A stretch of DNA of 64,000 bases from Trametes villosa (lineage: Eukaryota; Basidiomycota; Agaricomycetes; Polyporales; Polyporaceae). Of the stretch, positions 43,152 through 54,358 are shown one piece after another (position 1 is the first letter of the stretch; each line of letters starts with the position of its first letter). The notes under the pieces were generated by a model that ran no database searches, had not been told where the DNA came from, and was given only the letters and a program-made list of their open reading frames with translations. A program made the position numbers and the translations under genes. Location: the NCBI GenBank assembly GCA_002964805.2, contig PUDQ02000001.1, forward strand, positions 1-64,000, given 5' to 3'.

Positions 43152-46076
43152 TTAACCAGTCCCAGTTTTAAGTCCATCATAGAACCATACATCAAAGCAA
43201 CTTACCCCACACAGCCTATATCTGTCTATGTGGTCTGGCAAGGTGACTTCAGTGCATATCTCAGCCTTGACATTGTGGATATTGAATGCTACAAAAGCAG
43301 GGGCAGTCTCATATTTTATGCACTGGTGCAATGGCCGCTCACACTGGGGGCATATCTGGTCTGTCTTTTGGTTGAAGATGGCACCCATCCAGGCAGTGAT
43401 ACTCTGGCCTTTGTATGACCCTCCCCTGTACAAGCTGTTTTTCCAGATCTGCTTAGAGGTGTCCCAGAGAATATTGCTGGCCCCCTCAGCCTCGCTAGAA
43501 TAATGGCATGATTGACATGCATAGTACTGGGTCTGGGTGTCTTCATAGGCTTGCAGCAGCTCTCTCACAAGGGCATAGATGTCAGTTCCCACCGGCCCAT
43601 TAGGATAAATGTCAGGATCCTGGGCATGGAGAATATCTCTGACTGACTGCCTGATTGCCGTTGTGTAGTCACTAATATTTGTAGAGCTGCGGTTGAAGCC
43701 TTCAGTAATTTTAGACAGCAGCAAATTTTGTGCAGGCATTATTTCACCCCACTGCTGCTTACACTCCGTATACACTGTGAGCAGTATTGTGAGAATGCTG
43801 TCATAGGCACAGCTGTAGTTGGTACTGTCCCACTTAAATCCGACCAGACTGACTCTGGCTGCAGGCTCTTCACCACACACTTTCTTAGAAGCAACCACAT
43901 CATCAGAATCATCCTCCCGTTTCCTCTTAGTCGCTTTCTTATCAATGGTGTTGCTTACAGCTGTCAGGGCTTGTGTGCCCTTTGCTGCAACATATCCGGA
44001 TGTCTTAGTCTGGGGATCCTGAATTTCTGTTGGCTTGGGCTGCTTTTTATCCTTGGGTTTGGGTTTTTCAATCACCTGCCACGATGCATCACTTTGGACG
44101 TCTTCAACTGGGAAAGGGTCATTGGCATTCCAAGTCAGGGCAGCATGCATTGTCTTGGGCATGAATTTCTCGCCCTTCCACTGTCTGAATGAATGGACCA
44201 GCTCATTGCGTGTGATGCCAGTGACTGTGGGTGAAATTTTGCCCAGGTAGCGCAGTTTAGTTATTTCATCAAGCAGTTCAAGCTCCCTGAACTCCTGGCG
44301 CAGACTTCCCGCTATTCCCCCAGTCAGCTTCCGCGGGTCAAAGGGCTGCACAATAATACTCCCATTGTATGTGGACCCCCTGGACAGACATGTGTATATA
44401 GACTGATGAGAGCGGCAATTCTGTAAATCACACACATTGTGCGGCCGGGTGCGCCCCTGTGAACCAAAGTCTGTCATGGCAAAGTTGGGAATCACAGACA
44501 CCTGGTCCCGGGAGATGGACAGAAAATTTCCATTGGGCATCTTGCATCTGATCTTGCGCGACTGGTGGCTGATGGGCACTACATTTTCTGGGAGTCCTTC
44601 CAGTTTCACTGGAGTGGGTGCAGCAGTGAGCTTCACAAATAATGTCTCCAGTGTCTCCCTGTCTTCACTGATGGGTCTGGACTTCCAGCCTACCACCACT
44701 CCCTCCGCACCATTGGTCACGCAGCACTCTGTTGCTTCATTGATTTTAATCATTACTGGCATCCCAACGCACAGTGTGAGCTTGCCAGGCAGGTGGTCTG
44801 TCAGGGTATGTGAGGGATTCCACAGGCAGTCCTGGAGTTCAGGGCTCAGGATATTGGTAGAGCGCCTGGGATTCATAGTCTGCCTCCTCTGCTTTTTGGT
44901 TGCTTCATCGTCATTGCTGGCAGACAGCTTGTCAACAGAATAAAAGGCAGTCAGGGGCTGGCCATTTTCCCTTGCAAACCGCTCGCAGCCCAGCTCATTG
45001 ATCTTGTCTCTGTGGGTATTCTAGGCTGTGATAATAGACACCTTGCGGAAGCATGGCTGGTTGAGTTTGGGTCTCCCTGGACCACGGCCTGCAACACGAG
45101 ATTGGAGAAGCTGGATGTCCTCAGGTGTGCAGGATTTATATCTGAGATTTCCCAGCGCCGTTCTGAGCTTGGCATCATTGACACCCTGGGACCGCTGTCG
45201 CATGTTCTCTCTCAATATGACCACGGTGGTGAACTGATGCCACAGTGCCTTGCCAATAGAGGCTTGCTGCTGTGCATGGCTGTGGGTGCGGTGGATGACC
45301 CAGCCAACCTTGTGTGAATATAATGCATTGCCGCTCATGGTGGGGGGCAGCTGGGCAAAGTCCCCTGCAAAAATCATATTGATGCCCCCAAACGGTGCTC
45401 CATCATTTTTGAGTGCTGCACACATTTTTGCGCAGATGGTATATACACTGCCGCAGTCAACCATGCTGATCTCATCAATAAACATATACTCAACATTTTG
45501 GAGGCGCGCACGCACTTGCAGCAAGGTGGCCACAGAGTCTGAGGAGCTGTTCTGCCTGAGACCCAGCATTGAGTGGTATGTAGAGCCTCCGATCAGGGCA
45601 GCAGCAGACCCAGTGGGTGCCATGCACATAAACCGGTAGCTTTCCTGGCGTGCAGCAAAAAAGTGGGTGAGGGCTTTGATGACCTGGGACTTTCCAGTGC
45701 CTGCCATGCCCCCAAGATACATTTTAAGATGCTCGCCATTTGACTCTACAGCATGGTTGGCCACAATACGGAAGGCGCGCTCCTGTGCTTCATTGAGGCT
45801 GAATTCTCTGGCAGTGGTGTCAATGAGTGCCTGTGCCTCCTGGTCCTGTGCTCTGAATGCTTTGCTCATATAGTACGACTTGTCAATCACCTTGACCTCA
45901 TCCACTTCTGTGTTGGCAGGCAGGGAGTTATTTGCATTTGCAGGTTTTTTCAGAGCAGCCTGTGCATCCCGGGCATCCAATATTTCCTGGCGCTTGCTGG
46001 CAAGAATATTCTTCCAGTCAGCTGAGCTCATGTCTTCCTTGCTTTGGAACCGTGAGGGCAGGTCAGCTGCTGCCTT
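43152..46076 (-). pseudogene. Helitron-type Pif1 helicase joined to a USP-like cysteine protease
   Basis: One minus-strand frame from 46076 to 43152, broken by a single TAG at 45021-45023. The first part is the Pif1 helicase of Helitron RepHel proteins: Walker A GGMAGTGKS, Walker B MFIDEISMV, DFAQLPP, then NFAMTDFGSQGRTR and the SHQSIYTCLSRG motif. After a Lys/Pro linker with a KKATKRKRE signal comes a C19-like protease: NYSCAYDS with Cys codon 43809-43811, two CXXC pairs (YACQSC, ICPQC) as in the USP zinc finger, and a VWFYDG end. The His-containing segment expected between YRLCGV and VWFYDG is missing; a GTAAGT at that point suggests loss of an intron plus exon. The Rep half is absent because the gene is cut at 46076 by the element beginning at 46077. 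Confidence 0.8.
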
Positions 46077-47528
46077 TTACGATTGATGAGGAACGAAGAA
46101 ATCGTTTCTTATGGGGTGAGCTCCCAGCCAAAATGTGTGACGCCAAGTCGACCCCGTGGGAAAATATTTTCAATCTCAGCTAACAAATCATTAGATCTAA
46201 AATAAGCGCTGTATAGAACCTCCACATACAAACCTGGGGTTAGGGTCACAATCCATTAGAAACTCTAGGGTTAGAGACTAGATCATGCACACAGCCACTT
46301 TGACTGCTGTGCTAACTTTGCTCTAATGCTCACCAGTGGGCGCCTGTGTAACCCTAGGTGGCACAGCATGGGCAATCACTCTCCCCACCACTGTTTGAAG
46401 CCACAAGGTATGCTACTAATGCTTTTATAAGGGGTATACATGTTGATTACATATCAGGAGTACGGCAGTAATTGTGACATAACATCATCCCATACTGAGA
46501 TGATGTATCCGTTCTTCACAACCATACTTCAGTGACAATACACTGAGGTGTGATCTTGCTACAACAGCTTGATTGGTAACTGTACCAACATCTAACACTG
46601 TCTCTTCACATATGCTGAGGTCTTTACAACAAAGTATTGCAGTCAAGGCCTCTCTGGCTGCTCATTTAACAATGAGATATCGAAATGTGCATAATCATGG
46701 AGCCTTAAGGCTATTCTGAAAGGATGTACTCTGATCAGTCAGAGCTTGAAACCAGCCCCCTGATGGTATATAATACATGCATTTTAGATACAAATTGAAG
46801 CAGGTATAGGCCATGCATTGCCCACTGTCTCTCATTGGGTGCTTATAAGTGCTCTTGTGCCACATGCCAGCAGCAGTGATGATTCAAGTCAGCATTAAAA
46901 ACCACCATTAAATAGCCCCCAGAAAATGTCTTCCTAATGGTATACTGCACTTGTTGTTTGAGCAAAAACTGGATGTGCTGTGGCCAAGAACCTGCAAGAA
47001 GATGTAGGCCCTTGGGTGCTAGCATTGTTTCAAATGGAGTAAAACCGCTTTATCCCAGTAACTAGAGGGTATAAAGCCTCAGAAACAATCACATCAGGTA
47101 GCCCTTGACCACTAGCATATTATGGAGTAAAGATATGCACCATTCAGTAAGGAGACTACTGTGTAAACAGTGATTTACTACTTGCTTGAGTGAATAAAAC
47201 ATTAGTGGTTTAAAGGGACAAAGAGGTGCTTGTATCGCAATTATACCCCTAGATACTTTCCAAACCCAAGCAGGATCTTATGATATGATAGTGATCAGTT
47301 CAAATGAACTGTACACTGCTGTACAGGCTAGTAAGTGCTTTATGTATCCCTTTAATAAGGTTTTATAGAGGGGAGGATGGTCATCAATACACATCAATAC
47401 CCCCATATTGTAGAGCTCAGGAGCACCTTTATAACGGTATATGACACAAGCCATTTGAAGCAGAACTGGAGTAGCAGTGGTCAAAAGAACTAGAGGAGGG
47501 GGCAATAATGAAAGCTGTGGCTGGGAAC

Positions 47529-47600
47529 AAACAAGTACAAAGCGGGAGGCACGACAACGCGGATTCGCGTTGTCGTGCCACTTGCTTTGTACATGTTTGG
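47529..47600. repeat. GGGAGGCACG hairpin
   Basis: CAAAGCGGGAGGCACGACAA and its near-complement face each other around a 4-nt loop, with arms of about 33 nt and few mismatches. Related hairpins lie near 20090, 30175, 34330 and 52190. Confidence 0.65.
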
Positions 47601-48107
47601 CTCCCAACACAAATCCTTTCATTTTGGGCCACTGGGTAGTCCAAATGCCCTGTATAATATGTCATCACAAAGCTATGAGCAAGTAGAATCCAATGGTGTA
47701 CAGATGGTGATGTGATACTCACTCTACTACTGATAAATTAGGCAGCACAAGCTCATTAGTGCCACAATTCAGCCACATTCAACTTATATGGCTCATATCT
47801 CAGTATACTGTGCACAAATCCCCAAAGTATTATATACCATTGGATTCAGCCTTGCAATAGCTATTCAATGGGATATGCCATTTGTTGTCAGAGTGATCAC
47901 AGGCTGCATAAACACACACATTGTACTTAAAATGGCCACAGTGTATAGTATAATCAATTTGTCCAGGGTTTTCAGCAGGATACCATGGCCCAGTCAATTA
48001 AACACTTCCTGTGGTGTGCTAGGCAGACAAATGCTGAGGTGTTACATCCCCATGATTGTATTATATCAAAAGGATAGGAGGGAAATTGATGTCAGCTGTG
48101 GCTGAAA

Positions 48108-48181
48108 ACAAACAAAGCCAAAGCTGATGGCAGGGAACGCGGAATCTGCGTTCCCTGCCATTAGCTTTGGTCATGTTTGGC
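48108..48181. repeat. GATGGCAGGGAAC hairpin
   Basis: Arms of about 33 nt around GGAATCT. The stem is kept while bases change in other copies (near 19546, 28010, 29600, 34880, 51640). Confidence 0.65.
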
Positions 48182-49498
48182 TCATAACATAAAACCCTTT
48201 GTATCTCAGGCTCAGGTAGTCCAAATCAAGTGAAACAAGTGTTGGCAGGAAACTATCTATGAGTAAGATCACACTATGTAAAAAGTATAATGCAATGTCC
48301 ACTATAGCACTCACAATCAGAGCAACAATTCCCCATTAGTGCCACAGTTCAGCCACATTGAGCTTTGCTGGCTTACATCTCAGTCCTTGGTGCACGCACC
48401 CTGATAGCGTTATATGTCATCAGATTGAGCTTTTGAGGATCTATCCAATGGTGCGCACTGAATATCCCAGACATGGTTACAGGCCTTGGAACCATTAGTA
48501 GTATTAGACAAGCTACTGTATGACATAACAAGTTCATGAATTAGACCCTTGTTGATGTGCTGATTGAGTGTTACTGCAGGTGAAATATCTATGAAAATGC
48601 TCCGACATCCAAGTAGTCAATCAGGATGCTACTATTAACAGTGAAGATAGCAAACCAAGTCAATCCCTCAGATCTATAGCTGCATCTAATATGTATCTGC
48701 TACATCAGTTTAATTTCAAGTCTTGTTAGGTTGATTCTACTGATAAAATCTCTATGGAAATGCTAGATGGATGGCTTGGAAATTGAACAAGCCAGCATAA
48801 TGAGCAAGACAGGGAATCAGACCATCATAAGAAGCTTTGATATTATTCAAAAAGCTGAAGAGCAATACTAGTGTTCAAACATCTGGAGATATAGTCAGTA
48901 ATGCCAGCCCTTCTATGCTATGGTGCTCAATTACCAGTAAGCAAGGCTGAAGTACTCCATCAATCAGATGCCAAAAATCAAAGCAGTTGCTCACAATGCT
49001 GTTAAAAATGTTCTGTAATAAGACAATTGCGGCAAAGGGACATGAATACCCACTCAATCAGGGCAGTGTCCGGTGTACATTGCTTGCCCTGGGTGTAAGA
49101 TATTGAGCACTCCTTGTACTCTCTGCCAAATGTCTTCTGGACTTACTACACATGAAGAGTAGGCAGGTTCAAATCAACAGCATGTTGTCAGTATGTTACA
49201 AACTTTGCCCCCAATGTATAAGAGCCTTATAATTGCACTCCTTGCTTATACTTGCGCCTCAGTTAGGCGATTATGAGTAGATTATAATGTGCGGCAGGCT
49301 GACAAGCTGGGTGTAATAGTTGCGACATAGGTCTTGAACGTTGATATACGGAGGTACATGAAGCCCCTTTGTCAAAGCCACGCAGTGCAATGCTTGATGT
49401 TAGCTGTTCAGCATACTTGGAGGTGTTGATATAGAATTTTAATTCTCTGCAAAACCTCATCAATCGGACATGCCAGTATTGGCCCTCTACCCCCAAGT

Positions 49499-50210
49499 GC
49501 GTATGAGGGAGCACAGCGTGTGCGGGACGAGCACACCCGAGACACACACCACGCACGACCCGCGACGGCCAGGCCTCGAGGCGGACGACTTCAACTGCAA
49601 ACACAACCACAAGCTGCGCGGTTTCATCCTGGGTACAACCACAAGGAACCCGGCGAAGACAACCAAGACGCAGGTGAGCACTACTGCGCCGCGGATGGCT
49701 GCCACCGAGGCATGCACGACCAAGACATGGACGGTACGGACGGCTGCAAGAGCGCTGCAGCCCGGGAGCGGTTTCGCTGCGGGGGTCCGTCGTGGTAAGC
49801 ACGACCATCTCTACAATAGCCACGAAACGCGCGGCACACCGTGCGCATGCGCATACAAGAGTCGACCAGCCAAGCCGGCGGCGGCGACCTCCGTGTCAAG
49901 GATGGCCGCGCCCGTCTCAAGCACCCCCGACCGCCGCGCACGCGCGCGCCCTCCACGGGACACTCGCCCAGTGCATACGCCCGCCTTCCACATGTAAGCC
50001 CCGCTTATGCACCTGTCACCCACAAAACTCAAGCAGCCTCGTGCGTGCCCCGAGCGCGTTCGCGCTGTACACTCACCGGTTGCCTACTGCAGGTACCACT
50101 CCGACGAGCTCAGTGCGGGCGTGCTCGATGCAGGCGACCTCGACCATCACGCAGCTGCCCGCGGCTGAGATGAGCGCGAACCAACGCCACCCGGAGCTCT
50201 GAAGTAGAAG
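49499..50210 (+). other. GC-rich DNA with weak coding signals
   Basis: Frames are open on both strands because of high GC. A plus-strand frame ending near 49798 has a Cys/His-rich text (HYCAADGCHRGMHDQDMDG) with possible GTGAGC and GTAAGC donors, but no clear gene model results. It could be a small secreted-type gene or a decayed one. Confidence 0.3.
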
Positions 50211-50765
50211 AGCGAGCAGGGTGTGCGCTGACCACTGCGCTCTAACCGCGGCGCGCGCGACCGCAGTCAGTGCCCACGAAGTGCACGACTGCGCCGCCGA
50301 CTACGGTCTGACTGCGCCGACCGCGTCTGCGCCGAACGCGGCCATGACCGCTCAGACCACAGTCGTGACGGCTTCCAGGGTGAAGAGCACCTACCACGAC
50401 GCACACGAAGGCGCCGAACACGACCGCGTTCCCCTCAACCGCGTCAGCCACCAACTACGACCGTGTCAACCACGACCGCGCCGACCACAATCGTGGCACT
50501 ACACGTTCGGCCAACGCATGCGAGCACGATACGGCTGCGAGCGCGCCGCCGGAGGCAAATGTGGCTCGAGCTCGAAGCTTGCATGGTCATCCATATCTAC
50601 TGACACGGCAGTTTACATACTATGTATCTCCTTGCCCGCTTCCCTCCCTCGCTATCTCCTTTTCTACTCATGTACCTACATACCTACATACTCACTATAT
50701 AGCTGTGTACTGACTTGTACTGAGATTGCGAGTGCAGGAGCTTCTATAACGTATGTCTTGACAAA
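50211..50765. other. Low-complexity CGACCGCG-rich DNA, no gene supported
   Basis: Words such as CACGACCGCG and GCGCCGAC repeat irregularly up to about 50500 and give a 183-residue plus frame without recognisable domains. The rest is TACCTACATA-rich. Confidence 0.35.
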
Positions 50766-50769
50766 AGGG

Positions 50770-50990
50770 TGAATAGCGGTCAAAGACCAATCCGGATCGG
50801 TCAGGACCGGTCCTGGACCGTTGGCGGTCCGTGATTGATCCGGATCGGTCCACGGACCGCAGTCCCGTTCAGTCCTTGCAGGACTGCGGTCCCTGTCCGG
50901 TCCTCAGGACTGATTCCCGTCCAGTCCCGGTCCCGGTCTTCAGTCCTCGTTGTCGAGGCCAAAAGACCGGATTGGACCGGACTTAACAAC
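50770..50990. repeat. GGACCGG/CCGGTCC palindrome cluster (possible MITE)
   Basis: Dense short palindromes (CCGGATCGGTC, GGACCGGTCC, GGACCGCAGTC, GACTGCGGTCC) between an opening ACCAATCCGG and a closing CCGGATTGG, which are nearly inverted. Flank duplication is not clear. Confidence 0.45.
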
Positions 50991-51199
50991 ACTAGGTATG
51001 GGGCAGTTTCATGAGGGCAGTGGTGGTGGAAAGAGGTAAGAAAGAGGAGCACACGAACATGCAAGTTGAACATGCTCATCTAAGATGTCATGTGACACCA
51101 TTCACATGCAGAGCTATGCTAGGCGCTTTGCAGATTGGTTGTAGTTTAGCTCTCAGTTTTATGGGCATGCCCCCACATTATAATGCACCACATTCATTG

Positions 51200-53896
51200 G
51201 ACTAATCTGTTATGCTAGAAGGGGTCAGCAAGACTACTATATTTGTATGGAACTGGGTGATTTTATATTACTACAACTTTTTAGCAGTGTTCCCTGATTT
51301 ATGCCATCTATGGTCATGTTCAGGGCATATGATCTACTCCACTGGGTAGGCATCAGAAAACTGAATCCAATGATATATAATACTCTGGGGGGTTGTGCAT
51401 GAAGTACTAAGATGTAAGCTAGAGAAACTGGATGTGGCTGAAATGTGGCACTAATGGGGAATTGCAGCACTGTTAGAGAGTGTTATAGTGGATATTACAC
51501 CTCACTTTTACACAGTGTGATCCTGCTCATAGATAGATTCCTGCCAACACTTGTTCCATCTCATTTGGACTACCTGAGCCTGAGATACAAAGGGTTTTAT
51601 GTTATGAGCCAAACATGACCAAAGCTGATGGCAGGGAACGCAGATTCCATGTTCCCTGCCATCAGCTTTGGCTTTGTTTGTTTTCAGCCACGGCTGAGAT
51701 TAATGTCCCTCCTTTCCTCTTCATGTAATGCATTCAACAAGATGTAACAGCCCAGCATTTGTCTTCTTAGCACACCACAGCCGGCATTTCATTGACTACA
51801 CCATGGTATCATGCTGAAATTGATTGTACTAGACAGTGCTGTCATTTTGAGCACAATTTGAGCATTTATGCAGCCTGTGATTATCTTTGTAGCATATAGC
51901 ATGGCCCATTGCATAGGGCTCAACAATCTGAATCCAATGGTATATAATACCTGGGGGGTTTGTGCACATTATACTGAGATATGAGCTATAGAAGCTGAAA
52001 GTGGCTGAATTGTAGCACTAATGGACATTTGTTACCCTATTTATGGGTGCTGCAGTAGTTATTACATCATAATTTGTACACCATTGGATTTTAGTCAATC
52101 ATAGCTTTCTAATGACATATGATACATGATATTTGGACTATCCAGTGGCCCAAAATGAAAGCATTTGTGTTGGGAGCCAAACATGTACAAAGCGGGAGGC
52201 ACGCCGACGCGGATTTGCGTTGTCGTACCTCCCGCTTTGCACTTGTTTGTTCTCAGCCACAGCTCACATTATTGCCCCCTCCTTTAGTTCTTTTGGCCAC
52301 TGCTCCTCCAGTCTTGGTCCAAATGGCATGTGTCATATACCGTTAGGAAGGTGTTCATAAGCTCTACATGATGGGGGTATTGACATATATTAATGACCAT
52401 CATCTCCTCTATAAAACCTTATTAGAAGGACACATAAATCACTTACTCAGCCTGTAAAGCAGTGTACAGTCAATTTGAACTGATCACTATAATATCATGA
52501 GACCCTGTTTAGGCCTGTAAAGTGTCTAGGGGTGTAATCGTGATACAAGCATCCCTCTATCCCTCTAAACCATTAATGTCTTATTCACCAAGCACAAAAG
52601 CAGTAAATCGCGGTTTACACAGTAGTCTCCTTACTAGATGGTGTATATCGTTGCTTCATAATACACTAGTGGTCAAGTGCTACCTTATGTGACTGTTTCT
52701 GCGGCTCTATACCCTCTATCCATTGCACTGAAGCTGTTTTACTACATTTTGAAGCAGAGCTCTTGGGGCTTTTTCCTCCCGCAAAATAGGCGCCCAAACG
52801 CGAGATATGGCTGAGTCCGTTCGGCGCTAGTAGAAGTCGCAGGGGCTGCGACTTCTACTAGTGCCCAAGGGCCTTGGCCAAATTTTCTTGAAAAATGGGC
52901 GCTTTTTGGCAGTGTTGTGGCTACAGTGTGCCCAGTTCTCATCCAAAATGCACGTGTAGCATATCGTTCGGAAGGCATTTCAAAGGGCTATTACATGTGG
53001 GTGTGTACATGTTCATAAGTGTATTATGAAAATCACAATTGAAGGAATACCACCTTTGTAGCACTCTCACCAGTTTATATCCAAATCACATGAGCTGCAG
53101 ACCATTATAAAGGTGCTCTTCAGGTCTATCCAATCAGGGTACTGGATGATATTTTTTGCACTTGCTCCTGCTATAATGCAGCAATGGACTCATTGTAACA
53201 CATTGGATAACAGCCCACTGCTGCTAGGGCAGTACTAGCAAACATGTGGGGCATAGCATATCTAAGGATATCTACACCCTCTTTGTCCTTTCAAGACATG
53301 GCAGCATCCATCTGATTACACTTCTTCCAGTTGAATATCCTTGTGAATGAGTCATGCTCAGTATTCAGAGTGCCCCCATGCAGACACATTATTTCAATTT
53401 TGTTGACCCCATGCAGACATCCCAACCAGTAGGGGAGCTTCAACTCACTAGCCAAAAGACTATTCTCTAGGCCGCTGTGCCAAAGTCAGCGTCGATTTGA
53501 GCTTCCCATTTCTCATCTCAGTGTGATCTATTATTGATCTATCTCTGTATGCTGGGCTAGTAGTACTACATACATCTTTTCTACACAGTATGGCACCATT
53601 GCCTGCACCAACTCACCTAGGGTTATACAAGCGCCCATTCAGGGGCATTAGAGGCAGGCTAGCAAGGGATCAGAGTGGCTGTGTGGATGATCTAGTCTCT
53701 AACCCTAGATTTTGTAAGGCATTGGGACCCTAACCCTATGTTTGTATGCAGAGGCTCTATGTGGCGTCTACCTTGACACTAATGACTGATTAGCTGGGTT
53801 TCAAATTTTTTTCCCACGGACATCGTTTTCCGTGACGCGCGTTGGCAGGAAGCTCACCCCATAAGAAACGATTTCTTCGTTCCTCATCAATCGTAA
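51200..53896 (-). mobile_element. Helentron-like copy, minus orientation, 3' end lost
   Basis: The 5' end is intact: on the minus strand TTACGATTGATGAGG starts at 53896, after A (complement of T53897). The CCCCAAG end is not found; similarity fades near 51200. 51446-53383 is almost identical to 19346-21283. Confidence 0.55.
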
Positions 53897-53937
53897 TTAG
53901 TATTGTACGCCGCTGTGTCCTTGACACGCTTCTTAGG

Positions 53938-54358
53938 GTGGGGACATCAGCAAAACATGTTCACCTCTTAGGCCTCTGTATCCTCTAACGCAGAGGATAC
54001 AGGGGTTGCAGGGATTTCAGAAGTCAGATAATACAGAACCTTCCACAGAGATCCTCAGAAGCTGCAGAGAATGCAGAGCTACAGAAACTTTTTTCTGCAG
54101 GCAAATTTGTATAGATTCAAAATGTTTGTTGAGGTTTTTGTATCATGGGAGAAAGTGCTATGCAGACACTACTCAAACATATATAAAACACTTCAATCAA
54201 TCAATAGCTTTGGTGCATCTGTGAGTCTGCCAACCTCTATAATCTCTAAATATCCTTGCAGTCTCTGAGTGCCTCTGTAACCTCTAAACATATCTTGCCA
54301 ATTCCATTAGATGTTACAGATCTCACAGAGGAAAACATGTTTTGCTGATGGATCCCAC
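53938..54358. mobile_element. Short element with terminal inverted repeats (MITE-like)
   Basis: CATCAGCAAAACATGTT near 53945 returns inverted near 54333-54350; with the adjoining GTGGG and CCTCT words the ends match over about 30 bp with a few differences. Inside is a 14-bp hairpin (CCTCTGTATCCTCT/AGAGGATACAGGGG) near 53972. It sits at the 3' end of the second helicase remnant. No clear target duplication. Confidence 0.4.

Larger units (their letters stand above)
46077..49497 (+). mobile_element. Helentron-like copy, plus orientation (3.42 kb)
   Basis: TTACGATTGATGAGG at 46077; CGATTGATGAGG at 46080-46091 is inverted as CCTCATCAATCG at 49455-49466, followed by the GCCAGTATTGGC palindrome (49472-49483) and the CAAG end. 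The flanks are T and T here rather than A and T. Hairpins: arms about 47529-47561/47566-47600 and 48108-48140/48148-48181. It is the inverse twin of 28263-31683. It interrupts the helicase gene at 46076. Non-coding. Confidence 0.65.

Noticed and set aside
13082..49497. Classification of the 3-kb family as TIR DNA transposons
   Set aside because: The inverted 12-mers are at unequal distances from the ends and there is no target duplication.
49263..49823. Minus-strand 186-residue frame
   Set aside because: It runs through an element end into GC-rich DNA and has no protein-like features.
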